A program made the position numbers and the translations under genes. The notes under the pieces were generated by a model. The model did no database searches. It saw nothing but the letters and a program-made list of their open reading frames with translations, and was not told the DNA's origin. 64,000 nt of DNA from Pseudohaliea sp964438205 (lineage in GTDB: Bacteria; Pseudomonadota; Gammaproteobacteria; Pseudomonadales; Halieaceae), in NCBI GenBank assembly GCA_964438205.1, contig CAYTJQ010000007.1:23191-87190 (forward strand), in the 5' to 3' direction. Position 1 is the first letter of the stretch; each line of letters starts with the position of its first letter. Shown here one piece after another: positions 15,195-23,761 of the stretch.

Positions 15195-17546
15195 CAGTCC
15201 CTTGCCGCCCGGCTCACCGTCCCGCTGACGCTGAGCGCGGGGCTGATCATCGCTCTCGGGCTGCTGGTCGACTACCGGCTGTCGCGGGCGGGGATCATCG
15301 AGCAGCTCGAGGACAGCGCGCGCAGCTCGCTCGCCAACGCGCGCTCACTCATCGATAGCATGGCCGAGGGGGTGGAAGCACCGGTGCGGGTGCTCGCGGA
15401 CCTGGCGGCGCGGGACCCGGGCGATGCGGGCGGGCTCGAGCTCGCGCTCGAGGCACTGGTCGAGGGCAACCGCCACATTTTTGGGGCCGCCCTCGCCGTC
15501 AACCCCGAGCTGGTACAAGATCCCGCGGGCTATGCCCCCTTCGTGTTCCGCCGCGGCGAGCGCATCGCGCACACGACGCTCGCCGGCGGGCCCCAGCCCT
15601 ACTGGAAACGGGACTGGTTCCGCGCGGCGGCCGAGGCCGGGGAGCCGCTCTGGGTCGAGCCCTACTATGACGCGGGCGGCGGGGAAGTGCTCATGACGAC
15701 GTTCTCCGTGCCGGTCTTCGACGCGACCGGGCCCGGGCGCCGCTTCCTCGGCGTCATCACGGCGGACATCGCCCTGGCGGAGTTCCGCCGCCACCTCACG
15801 GGCGTGGACCTCGGCGAACACGGCTTCGGTTTCGTGCTCAGCGGCGACGGGACGATCCTCGGCGCGCCGCGGGCAGAGCTCGCCGTGCGGCCCGTCGCGA
15901 CGGTGCTGGAACCCCTGGACGGTCGCCGCTGGGATGCCCTGCTGGGGGAGGCGGCAGACGGCGTGCCCGTCGCCGCGCCGGTGCGCTGCCCGGGTTTCGA
16001 CGCACGCTGCACGGTGCAGCTGCGTCGCATCGAGCCCACGGGGTGGTTCATCGGTGCCGTCTATTCCGAGGCGGAAGTCCTGAAGCCCCTGCGCGACTAC
16101 GAGACGCGGGTGATCACCGTGGGCGTGGCCATGCTGGTGCTCATCGTTCTCACGGCGACAGTGGTGACCCGCCGCCTGGTCGCGCCGATCCAGGCGCTGG
16201 CGCGGGCCAGCGGCGCCATCGCCCGGGGGCACCTGGGCGTGGAGCTGCCGCCGGTACGCAGTGACGACGAGATCGGGCAGCTCGTGCGCGCCTTCGACGC
16301 CATGCGCCGCGACCTCGGCGACTATATCGACGACCTCGCGGTGGCCACCGCGAGCCGCAGCCGCATCGAGGGCGAGCTCGCGGCGGCGCGGGATATCCAG
16401 CTCTCCATGCTGCCGCAGCGGGGCAGCGCCACGCTGCGCCGGGGACAGATCGCCCTCTGGGCCGCCGTGCGCCCGGCCCGCAGCGTGGGCGGCGACCTCT
16501 ACTCGTTCCACCTACAGGGCGACAAGCTGCTCTTCGCCGTCGGCGATGTGTCCGACAAGGGCGTGCCCGCGGCGCTGTTCATGGCGCGAGCCATCAGCCT
16601 CATCCAGCAGTGGGAGGTCCAGCCGGGCGCCGTGCCGCCGGCCATCGCGCTGCACCAGTTGAACGCCGTGCTGCTCGCGGATAACGACAACTGCATGTTC
16701 CTGACGCTGTGCCTCGGGGTGCTGGATACCCGGACCCTGGACCTCGAGATCGCCCTCGCCGGCCACGCGCCGCCCCTCTGCATCGACGACCGCGGCGCAG
16801 AGTCCCTGGCGATCCCGGGCGGCCCGGCGCTGGGCCTCAATCCGGATGCGCGCTTCCAGGGCCAGGCGATGCGCCTCGCCCCGGGCGAGCGTCTCGCCCT
16901 GTACACCGACGGCCTCGACGAGGCCTTCAACCCCGCGGGCGCCATGCTCGGCAGCGAGGCCCTGGCACGGATCTTCGCCGAGCGTGCGCCCGAGCCGCCC
17001 CCGCGCGCCGGCGAAGGTGCCATTGCCGCCGTGGATGCCTTCGCGGACGGCACCCCGCAGGCCGATGACATGACGCTCATGCTCATCGATGCGCGCCCCC
17101 GGGGCGAACGCACGGGTACACGGCTCGCGGCGGGGCCGGGCCTGGCGGCGGCCGGCCTCGGCTGGCTGCAGGCGCAGCCGCTGCTGGCGGCGCTCGGGGA
17201 GGACTGCGCCCGGGATCTCACCGTCGCCCTGGAGGAGCTGCTCACCAATCTCGAGAAGTACGCCGAACTGGCCGCCGGGTCCGAGGTGAGCATCACCCTC
17301 GAGGTCCGGCGCGACGAGGCCGTGCTCACGCTCCGCGACCCGGGCCAGCCCTTCAATCCCCTCGAGGAGGCGCGCCGCGCGCGCCTCGGCGTACCGAGCG
17401 AGCGTGCCGAGATCGGCGGCCTTGGGCTACACTTGCTCTCGGGGCTGACCGATGAACAGCACTACAGCCGCGACCAGGCGGAGAACGTGCTGACCTTGGT
17501 TCGCTATCGCGAACTTTTCCACGGCGGGCAAAGGCAATGGAACTGA
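15189..17546 (+). CDS. Membrane PP2C-type (SpoIIE) phosphatase fused to an anti-sigma-factor-type kinase domain
   Basis: The 785-residue protein contains, in order: a membrane helix (about 13-32), a periplasmic dCACHE-like sensor (about 35-295), a second helix (about 305-325, VAMLVLIVLTATVVTRR), a HAMP linker (to about 390), a SpoIIE/RsbU-type PP2C domain (about 405-635, with GGDLYSF and VGDVSDKG carrying the metal-binding Asp residues, and PQADDMTLM) and a HATPase_c_2 domain (about 650-780, EELLTNLEKYA as N-box). The two outputs are opposite: the PP2C part dephosphorylates a STAS protein and the RsbW-like part should phosphorylate one. The STAS partner is encoded next and overlaps by 10 bp. 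The layout resembles the SiaA/SiaB/SiaC and HsbR/HsbA systems with phosphatase and kinase in one chain. The GTG start sits in a palindrome. Confidence 0.88.
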   Translation: MRQSLAARLTVPLTLSAGLIIALGLLVDYRLSRAGIIEQLEDSARSSLANARSLIDSMAEGVEAPVRVLADLAARDPGDAGGLELALEALVEGNRHIFGAALAVNPELVQDPAGYAPFVFRRGERIAHTTLAGGPQPYWKRDWFRAAAEAGEPLWVEPYYDAGGGEVLMTTFSVPVFDATGPGRRFLGVITADIALAEFRRHLTGVDLGEHGFGFVLSGDGTILGAPRAELAVRPVATVLEPLDGRRWDALLGEAADGVPVAAPVRCPGFDARCTVQLRRIEPTGWFIGAVYSEAEVLKPLRDYETRVITVGVAMLVLIVLTATVVTRRLVAPIQALARASGAIARGHLGVELPPVRSDDEIGQLVRAFDAMRRDLGDYIDDLAVATASRSRIEGELAAARDIQLSMLPQRGSATLRRGQIALWAAVRPARSVGGDLYSFHLQGDKLLFAVGDVSDKGVPAALFMARAISLIQQWEVQPGAVPPAIALHQLNAVLLADNDNCMFLTLCLGVLDTRTLDLEIALAGHAPPLCIDDRGAESLAIPGGPALGLNPDARFQGQAMRLAPGERLALYTDGLDEAFNPAGAMLGSEALARIFAERAPEPPPRAGEGAIAAVDAFADGTPQADDMTLMLIDARPRGERTGTRLAAGPGLAAAGLGWLQAQPLLAALGEDCARDLTVALEELLTNLEKYAELAAGSEVSITLEVRRDEAVLTLRDPGQPFNPLEEARRARLGVPSERAEIGGLGLHLLSGLTDEQHYSRDQAENVLTLVRYRELFHGGQRQWN

Positions 17547-17920
17547 CCACCTCGGCCACGATCGATGCCGACAAGGACATGGCCCGCGTAGTCATGGCCG
17601 GCGCCCTCAATACGGAAACGGCGCCCGGCTTCGAGGACTCCCTCGGAGGGATCATCGCCGAGGGCCCGCACCTCGTGGTGCTGGACATGGCGGACCTGGA
17701 CTACATCTCCTCCGCCGGGCTGCGGGTGATCTTCAAGGCCGCCAAGCAGCTCAAGGCCGAAGGGCGCAGCCTCTGTGTGGCCAACCGGCAGGCCCAGATC
17801 GCCAAGGTTTTCGAGATCCTCCAGGCACTGCCTGACATGCGGGTCTTTGCCAACGACCGGGAACTGGACGAGTACCTCGACGCCATGCAGACGCGGGTCC
17901 GCGACGGCGCGGCCGACTAG
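17537..17920 (+). CDS. STAS-domain anti-sigma factor antagonist-like protein
   Basis: The 127-residue protein is a single STAS domain. LVVLDMADLDYISSAGLRVIF holds the conserved DxxxxxSSAG motif, whose serine is the usual phosphorylation site. It overlaps the phosphatase-kinase gene by 10 bp, which makes it the likely substrate of both activities. By analogy with SpoIIAA, HsbA and SiaC its phosphorylation state would decide which partner it binds. No sigma factor or diguanylate cyclase is adjacent, so the downstream target is unknown. Its TAG stop shares three bases with the stop codon of the convergent gene. Confidence 0.9.
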   Translation: MELTTSATIDADKDMARVVMAGALNTETAPGFEDSLGGIIAEGPHLVVLDMADLDYISSAGLRVIFKAAKQLKAEGRSLCVANRQAQIAKVFEILQALPDMRVFANDRELDEYLDAMQTRVRDGAAD

Positions 17921-18645
17921 GCGCCCCCGGAACCCCGGGCGGCGGCACGCGCCAGGAAGGCGAGAATCCAGCGGCCGATACGCTCGCGCTCCGGCGCCTC
18001 CGCCAGGGAGGCCATGCCCGCCTCGTAGACGTCCTTGCCGATGATGTCGCGGCGGAAGTTCATGATGGCCTCCGCGTAGCCGGGCACGAACTCGGGGTGC
18101 CCCTGGAATGTGACTATGTGCTCACCAATCTGGCAGACCGCATTTTCGCAGAAGTCGCTGCCGGCCAGCACCGCGGTGCCGGGCGCGGGCCGCTCGACCT
18201 GGTCCTGGTGGCTCACCAGCACGCGGAAGCTGCGGTCTCCGCCATCGAACCAGGCGGGCTCCGCCCGGAAGGCGTGCCGGTGCAGCCCCACGCCCCAGCC
18301 CTTCGCCGACTTGCGCACCTCCCCACCGAGCGCCTGCGCGACGGCCTGGTGGCCGAAGCAGATGCCCACCAGCGGCTTGCCGGCATCGTGGAGCTCGCGG
18401 ATGAAGGCGAGGAGGCGGTGGATCCAGGGCAGGTCCTCGTAGACGCTGAACTTGCTGCCGGTGACCAGCCAGGCATCGGCGTCGTCCACGCCGGCCGGGA
18501 ACTCCCCGGCCTCCACGTGCCAGGTCGCGAAGGAGAGCGACGGGTCGAGGCTGCCGAGCAGCGCCTCGAACATGTCCGGGTATTCGCCGTAGGTGGCCGC
18601 CCACTCGGGGCGGACCGTGTCGGTGCGCAGGATGCCCAGCTTCAT
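17917..18645 (-). CDS. Class I glutamine amidotransferase-like protein
   Basis: The 242-residue protein has the class I GATase fold. The nucleophile elbow is VGICFGHQAVAQALGG (Cys about residue 93), and the His-Glu pair is in FQGHPEF (about residues 185-189). It starts MKLGILRTD and has no attached synthetase domain, as in the free-standing GMP-synthase-like amidotransferases of proteobacteria, whose substrates are mostly unknown. The open frame extends 162 bases upstream, but the conserved beginning is at the ATG 18645. The 3' end is tail-to-tail with the STAS gene with overlapping stop codons. Confidence 0.85.
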   Translation of the reverse strand: MKLGILRTDTVRPEWAATYGEYPDMFEALLGSLDPSLSFATWHVEAGEFPAGVDDADAWLVTGSKFSVYEDLPWIHRLLAFIRELHDAGKPLVGICFGHQAVAQALGGEVRKSAKGWGVGLHRHAFRAEPAWFDGGDRSFRVLVSHQDQVERPAPGTAVLAGSDFCENAVCQIGEHIVTFQGHPEFVPGYAEAIMNFRRDIIGKDVYEAGMASLAEAPERERIGRWILAFLARAAARGSGGA

Positions 18646-18796
18646 GGTGCTGTCGTCTCCGGTAGCAGCTACGGGGCCCGGGCCTCGGGTCCCCGGAAGA
18701 GGGCATGGTAGGAAGGAGCCCCCGGGCTGTCCATAACACCCCGGCGGTGGCCCTTGCGCTACTATGGCACCTCGCCGACCAAGGAACCCGATCGCC

Positions 18797-21043
18797 GTGC
18801 CGACCATCGCCCTGCTGCTCTGCCTGCTCGCCGCGCCTGCCCTCGCCGGCGATTACCTCGGCAGCGAGCGCTGCGCGGACTGCCACGAGGACGAGTACCA
18901 GGCCTGGCAGGGCTCACACCATGACCTGGCCATGCAGGCGCCGGCACCGGCGACCGTGCTCGGCGACTTCGGCGATGCCCGCTTCGACTACAACGGCGTG
19001 GAAACCCGGTTCTTCCGCCGCGGCGATGCCTTCGTCGTGCGCACCGACGGCCCCGACGGCAAGCTCACGGACTACGAGGTCGCCTACGTCTTCGGCGTCT
19101 ATCCCCTGCAGCAGTATCTCCTGCCGCTCGCGGACGGCCGCCTGCAGGCGCTGTCGATCGCCTGGGACGCGCGGCCGGCGGAAGAGGGCGGGCAGCGCTG
19201 GTACCACCTCTACCCGGAGGAGGCCATCGGTCACGACAACCCCCTGCACTGGACGGGCCCCTACCAGAACTGGAACACCCGCTGTGCCGAGTGCCACAGC
19301 ACGGACGTGCACAAGAACTACTCGCCGGCGACCAGGCGCTTCGATACCACCTACGAGGCGATCGACGTCGGCTGCGAGGCCTGCCACGGTCCCGGGGCGA
19401 GGCACGTCACCCTGGCGGAGGGGGACAAGCTCGCGGAAGCGGCCGCCGGCGGCTTCCCGGTGGACCTCGCCCAGCGCGGCGCTTGGGCCTTCCCGGACGG
19501 CGCGGCCATCGCCCGCCGTGAAACACCGGTCACGGACAACCGGCAGATCGACAGCTGCGGCCGCTGCCATGCCCGGCGCGGCACGCTCGGGGACTACCAC
19601 TTCGGTGCCGACCTGCTCGACACCCATCGCCTGTCCTTCCTGCAGCCGCCGCTCTACCACCCCGACGGCCAGATCCTCGACGAGGTCTACGTCTACGGCT
19701 CCTTCGTGCAGAGCAGGATGCACCGGGCCGGGGTGGTCTGCAGCAACTGCCACGAGCCGCACAGCAACGCCCTGCGGGCACCGGGCAACGATGTCTGCGC
19801 GCAGTGCCACAAGCCGGCGGTCTACGACAGCGCGGCGCACCACCGGCACGCGCCGGGCCCCGGCAGCCAGTGCGTCGACTGCCATATGCCGGCGACCACC
19901 TACATGGGCGTGGACGCGCGGCGGGACCACAGCATGCGGATTCCGCGCCCAGACCTGTCGCTGGTCCTCGGCACCCCCAATGCCTGCACGGACTGCCACA
20001 GCGACCGCGACGACGCCTGGGCGCTTGCCGCCCTGCGCGACTGGGGCGTGGCGCCGGGCGACACTGCCGGCCACCCGGCGCGGGTGCTGCAACGCCTGCG
20101 CGAGGGCGACCAGCGTGCCGCCGACGGGGTCCGCGCCCAGGTGGCCGACCCGGAGCTCGCCCCGCTCTGGCGCGCCACGGCGATGGAGACGCTCGGCGAC
20201 AGCGGCGACCGGCGGCTCGCCGAGACCGCGGCACCCCTGCTTGCCGGCGACGATCCGCTGCTGCGCCTCGCGGCGGTGCGCAGCGCACAGGCCCTGCCGG
20301 TGGGTCAGCGCTATGCCCTGCTCCGGCCCCTGGTCACCGACCCGGTCACCGCGGTGCGCATGGAGGTGGCGGCCGGCCTCGCCGCCGTGCCGATCGACCG
20401 GCTGCGCGACGAAGACCGCCAGGCCCTGGAAGCACTCTTCGCGGAATACCTGGCCATCCAGGCCGGGCATGCCGACATGCCGTCCGTGCAGCTGCAGCTC
20501 GGCCTGTTCCACAGCGCCCGCGGGGATGGCGCGGCCGCCGAGGCCGCCTACCGGGAGGCGCTGCGCCTGAACCCGCAGCTGATACCGGGCCACCTCAACC
20601 TGGCCGACCTGCTGCGGGCAAGCGGCCGCGACGAGGAAGCCGGCGCGCAGCTGGAGCGCGCCCGGGCCATCGCGCCGGAAAGCGGGGAGGTGCTCTACGC
20701 CCTGGGCCTGTCGGCGATCCGGGCCGGCGACAGCGAGCAGGCGCTCGCCCTGCTCACCGACGCCGCGGAGCGTGAGCGTGACGGCACGCGGCACCGCTAC
20801 GTCCACGCCGTGGCCCTGCACGACCTCGGCGATCCCCGCGCCGCCGTGCGCGCGCTGCGCAGCCTCAATCGCGAGGTGCCCGGCAATCCGGACGTGCTGC
20901 TGGCGCTCGCCAATTACAGCGCCGAGCTGGGCATGGTGGAGGCGGCCGCCGGCTACGCCCGGGAACTGGCCGCCGTGGACCCGGGGAACGCGAACTGGCG
21001 GCGCCTAGCGGAGCGCTTCGGCGCCATGGCCGAAAGCCCCTAG
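18797..21043 (+). CDS. Octaheme c-type cytochrome with C-terminal helical/TPR domain
   Basis: From the GTG at 18797 (ribosome site AAGGAA 18781-18786) the 748-residue product has a signal peptide (PTIALLLCLLAAPALA) and a mature start GDYLGSERCADCH. An in-frame ATG lies 33 bases upstream, but it overlaps a possible -10 (TACTAT, 18760-18765) and would add a charged extension before the signal. Eight CxxCH heme motifs are visible: CADCH, CAECH, CEACH, CGRCH, CSNCH, CAQCH, CVDCH and CTDCH. After the last heme (about residue 410) come HEAT-like repeats (about 430-540) and TPR units (about 560-745, e.g. AEAAYREALRLNPQLIPGHLNLADL). It should be a periplasmic electron carrier or oxidoreductase related to the cytochrome c-554/multiheme family; the substrate is unknown. 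It is monocistronic and ends in a bidirectional hairpin. Confidence 0.88.
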   Translation: MPTIALLLCLLAAPALAGDYLGSERCADCHEDEYQAWQGSHHDLAMQAPAPATVLGDFGDARFDYNGVETRFFRRGDAFVVRTDGPDGKLTDYEVAYVFGVYPLQQYLLPLADGRLQALSIAWDARPAEEGGQRWYHLYPEEAIGHDNPLHWTGPYQNWNTRCAECHSTDVHKNYSPATRRFDTTYEAIDVGCEACHGPGARHVTLAEGDKLAEAAAGGFPVDLAQRGAWAFPDGAAIARRETPVTDNRQIDSCGRCHARRGTLGDYHFGADLLDTHRLSFLQPPLYHPDGQILDEVYVYGSFVQSRMHRAGVVCSNCHEPHSNALRAPGNDVCAQCHKPAVYDSAAHHRHAPGPGSQCVDCHMPATTYMGVDARRDHSMRIPRPDLSLVLGTPNACTDCHSDRDDAWALAALRDWGVAPGDTAGHPARVLQRLREGDQRAADGVRAQVADPELAPLWRATAMETLGDSGDRRLAETAAPLLAGDDPLLRLAAVRSAQALPVGQRYALLRPLVTDPVTAVRMEVAAGLAAVPIDRLRDEDRQALEALFAEYLAIQAGHADMPSVQLQLGLFHSARGDGAAAEAAYREALRLNPQLIPGHLNLADLLRASGRDEEAGAQLERARAIAPESGEVLYALGLSAIRAGDSEQALALLTDAAERERDGTRHRYVHAVALHDLGDPRAAVRALRSLNREVPGNPDVLLALANYSAELGMVEAAAGYARELAAVDPGNANWRRLAERFGAMAESP

Positions 21044-21051
21044 CGGGAAAG

Positions 21052-21097
21052 CCGCCAGCGTCATGGACGCCCGCGGCGCGGGCGTCAGTCCTGGCGG
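21052..21097. terminator. Bidirectional hairpin between the cytochrome and yceI
   Basis: GACGCCCGC (21066-21074), loop GGC, GCGGGCGTC (21078-21086) is a perfect 9 bp stem. An outer stem CCGCCAG (21052-21058) pairs with CTGGCGG (21091-21097) across an internal loop. It lies between two convergent genes and overlaps the yceI stop codon. There is no U-tract on either strand. Confidence 0.5.
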
Positions 21098-21663
21098 AAC
21101 ACCAGCTGCACCGACACCGGCACGGCAGTGCTGATCGAAGCGAGGCCAGCCAGCTCCTGGAGCTTCGCGATTCCGGCGCCAAGGTCGAAGTCCGCGGCGT
21201 CGACTACCAGCGGCTCGAGCGTCGAGACCGCGAGGCTGCCATCGGCGGCGTGGACAACGGTGAGGGGCACTGCGTAGCGCTTGCTGCTGCCGTGCAGGGA
21301 AACCGTGAGCTCGACGTCCTGTGTCCGGTGGCCAGCGGCCTCCAGCACTGCGGGGTCGACTGCGGCGCTGACGACAAGGTTGGGGTAGTCGCCGGTTTCG
21401 AACAGGAACTCGCGCATCCGCGTATTGCGGATCTGGATCGCGGTCTCGACGCTGTCCAGCGGCACCTCGACACGGGCTTCGCCGTCGCCGCTGACCGCGC
21501 CGGAGAGCTCCCGGAAATAGTGCACCTCCGCCTTGTCGACATTCTTCGTGGAAATGAAGCTGAGCCGGGATGCGTCGGCGTCCAGCGTCCAGTCTGCCTG
21601 GGCAGCGGCACCGGCCGCGATGAGCAGCGCGGCTGCCGTCGCGCGGGTGATGTGCGTCAGCAT
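21085..21663 (-). CDS. YceI family periplasmic protein
   Basis: The 192-residue protein has a signal peptide (about 1-22, ending AAAQA) and the YceI lipocalin-like barrel: WTLDADASRLSFISTKN at the start, a central VEVPLDSVETAIQIRNTRMREFLFE stretch and LTVSLHGSSKRY. YceI proteins bind polyisoprenoids and are induced by alkaline or osmotic stress in some bacteria. The ATG at 21663 has an ideal ribosome site (AAGGAGG, 7 bases away), so the longer open frame upstream is ignored. A palindrome 30 bases upstream may be an operator. Confidence 0.92.
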   Translation of the reverse strand: MLTHITRATAAALLIAAGAAAQADWTLDADASRLSFISTKNVDKAEVHYFRELSGAVSGDGEARVEVPLDSVETAIQIRNTRMREFLFETGDYPNLVVSAAVDPAVLEAAGHRTQDVELTVSLHGSSKRYAVPLTVVHAADGSLAVSTLEPLVVDAADFDLGAGIAKLQELAGLASISTAVPVSVQLVFRQD

Positions 21664-21692
21664 GGCAACCTCCTTGCTGTGGCTGGGCGTTT

Positions 21693-21704
21693 GTTTAGCT
21701 AAAC
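21693..21704. promoter_or_regulatory. Palindrome upstream of yceI
   Basis: GTTTAGCTAAAC is a perfect 12 bp palindrome, ending 30 bases before the yceI start, in an AT-richer patch. This is a plausible repressor site; the binding protein is unknown. Confidence 0.3.
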
Positions 21705-21770
21705 CCTGTTCATGGTACGACAAATCGACCCCGGTCGATGACCCGCGCCGCCAGGCCGCACGGGGAAAGC

Positions 21771-23660
21771 TCAGGCCAGCACTTCCGCCAGGTCGCCCTT
21801 GGACTCGAGCCAGTGCTTTCGATCCGCCGCGCGCTTCTTGGCGAGCAGCATGTCGAGGAGATTGTTGGTCTCGTCGCCGGCCTCCACCACCAGGCGCACC
21901 AGGCGGCGGGTGTCCGGGTCCATGGTGGTCTCCCGGAGCTGCAGCGGATTCATCTCGCCGAGACCCTTGAAGCGCTGCACGCCCACCTTTCCGCGCTTGC
22001 CCTCGGCGGCGATGCGGTCGAGGATGCCCTGCTTCTCGCCCTCGTCGAGCGCGTAGTGGACCTCCTTGCCGACATCGATACGGTACAGGGGCGGCATGGC
22101 CACGAACACATGGCCGGCGGAGACCAGCGGGCGGAAGTGACGCACGAAGAGCGCGCAGATGAGCGTCGCGATGTGCAGCCCGTCGGAGTCCGCATCGGCA
22201 AGGATGCAGACCTTGCCGTAGCGCAGCCCGGTGAGGTCGTCGCTACCCGGGTCGATGCCGAGGGCCACGGAGATATTGTGCACTTCCTGGGAGGCGAGGA
22301 TTTCCTGCGAATCCACCTCCCAGGTGTTGAGAATCTTGCCGCGCAGCGGCAGGATGGCCTGGAACTCCCGGTCCCGGGCCTGCTTGGCGGAGCCGCCCGC
22401 GGAATCGCCCTCCACCAGGAACAGCTCACTGCGCGCGGTGTCCTCGCTGGCACAGTCGGCGAGCTTGCCCGGCAGCGCCGGGCCGGCGCTGACCTTCTTG
22501 CGCGCGACTTTCTTCGCCGAGCGCAACCGCCGCTGCGCGCTGTTGATGCACAGCTCCGCCAGCCGCTCGGCATCGCCCGTGTGCTGGTTCAGCCAGAGGC
22601 TGAACGCGTCCTTGGCGCAGCCGGACACGAACGCCGCCGCCTCCCGGGACGACAGCCGCTCCTTGGTCTGGCCGGAGAACTGCGGGTCCTCGAGCTTGCT
22701 CGAGAGCACGTAGCAGCAGCGCTCCCAGATATCGTCGGGGGTGAGCTTGACGCCACGTGGCAACAGGTTGCGCAGCTCGCAGAATTCGCGCATCGCCTCC
22801 AGCAGCCCGCTGCGCAGCCCGTTCACGTGGGTGCCGCCCAGGGGCGTGGGGATGAGGTTCACGTAGGACTCGGCGACCACCTCGCCGCCCTCCGGCAACC
22901 ACTGTACGGCCCAGTCCACCGCCTCGCCGGCACCGGAGAAGCTGCCGGTGAAGGGCTCCTCGGGGATCGACGGCCAGTCGATGGTCGCGTCGGCGAGGTA
23001 GTCCGTGAGGCCGTCCTCGTAGTACCACTCCTCGCTCTCGTTTTTCTTCTCGTCGGTGAAGCGCACGCGGAGGCCCGGGCACAGCACCGCCTTGGCGCGC
23101 AGCACGTGCACCAGGCGCGGCACGGAGAAATTCATCGAGTCGAAGTACTTCGGGTCCGGCAGGAAGCGCAGGCTGGTCCCCGTATTGCGCTTGCCGCAGT
23201 TGTCGATGACCTCGAGGTCGCGGGTCTTCTCGCCGCCGGCGAAAGCCATGCGGTGCACCTGACCGTCGCGGCGGATGGTGATCTCCAACTCCTTCGACAG
23301 CGCGTTGACCACGGAGACGCCGACACCGTGGAGGCCGCCGCTGTACTGGTAGTTCTTCGAGGAGAACTTACCGCCGGCATGCAGCGTAGAGAGGATCACT
23401 TCCACCCCCGGACGGCCCTCGCCCGGGTGGGTGTCCACGGGCATGCCGCGGCCGTCGTCGGCAACGGTCACCGAGCCGTCGGCGTGGAGCACCACGTCGA
23501 TGCGGCTGGCGTGGCCGGCGAGCGCCTCGTCAACGCTGTTGTCGATGACCTCCTGGGCGAGATGATTGGGACGGCTGGTGTCCGTGTACATGCCGGGGCG
23601 CTTGCGCACCGGCTCCAACCCCGTGAGGACCTCGATGTCTTCGGCGGTGTAGTTGCTCAT
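21771..23660 (-). CDS. parE: DNA topoisomerase IV subunit B
   Basis: The 629-residue protein is full length for ParE. The GHKL ATPase has EVIDNSVDEA (catalytic Glu and Asn), DDGRGMPV and GGLHGVGVSVVNALS. The transducer domain follows, and the TOPRIM domain has FLVEGDSAGGSAKQARDREF and DADSDGLHI. The RGKILN stretch and the C-terminal MDPDTRRLVRLVVE zone are typical. DADSDG with this length, without the GyrB insertion, marks ParE rather than GyrB. Topo IV decatenates daughter chromosomes with ParC, which is not in this window. Gene order parE-cpdA-yqiB beside tolC matches the enteric arrangement. Confidence 0.97.
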   Translation of the reverse strand: MSNYTAEDIEVLTGLEPVRKRPGMYTDTSRPNHLAQEVIDNSVDEALAGHASRIDVVLHADGSVTVADDGRGMPVDTHPGEGRPGVEVILSTLHAGGKFSSKNYQYSGGLHGVGVSVVNALSKELEITIRRDGQVHRMAFAGGEKTRDLEVIDNCGKRNTGTSLRFLPDPKYFDSMNFSVPRLVHVLRAKAVLCPGLRVRFTDEKKNESEEWYYEDGLTDYLADATIDWPSIPEEPFTGSFSGAGEAVDWAVQWLPEGGEVVAESYVNLIPTPLGGTHVNGLRSGLLEAMREFCELRNLLPRGVKLTPDDIWERCCYVLSSKLEDPQFSGQTKERLSSREAAAFVSGCAKDAFSLWLNQHTGDAERLAELCINSAQRRLRSAKKVARKKVSAGPALPGKLADCASEDTARSELFLVEGDSAGGSAKQARDREFQAILPLRGKILNTWEVDSQEILASQEVHNISVALGIDPGSDDLTGLRYGKVCILADADSDGLHIATLICALFVRHFRPLVSAGHVFVAMPPLYRIDVGKEVHYALDEGEKQGILDRIAAEGKRGKVGVQRFKGLGEMNPLQLRETTMDPDTRRLVRLVVEAGDETNNLLDMLLAKKRAADRKHWLESKGDLAEVLA

Positions 23661-23761
23661 GGCTCCTCGGCTGGCTGCGGGGCGCGCGTCGGGGGACGCC
23701 GCGACGGCGCGATTGTACTACGAGGGCAGGGGCCGCCGCTGCGGCGGACTTAAGCGGCGGC

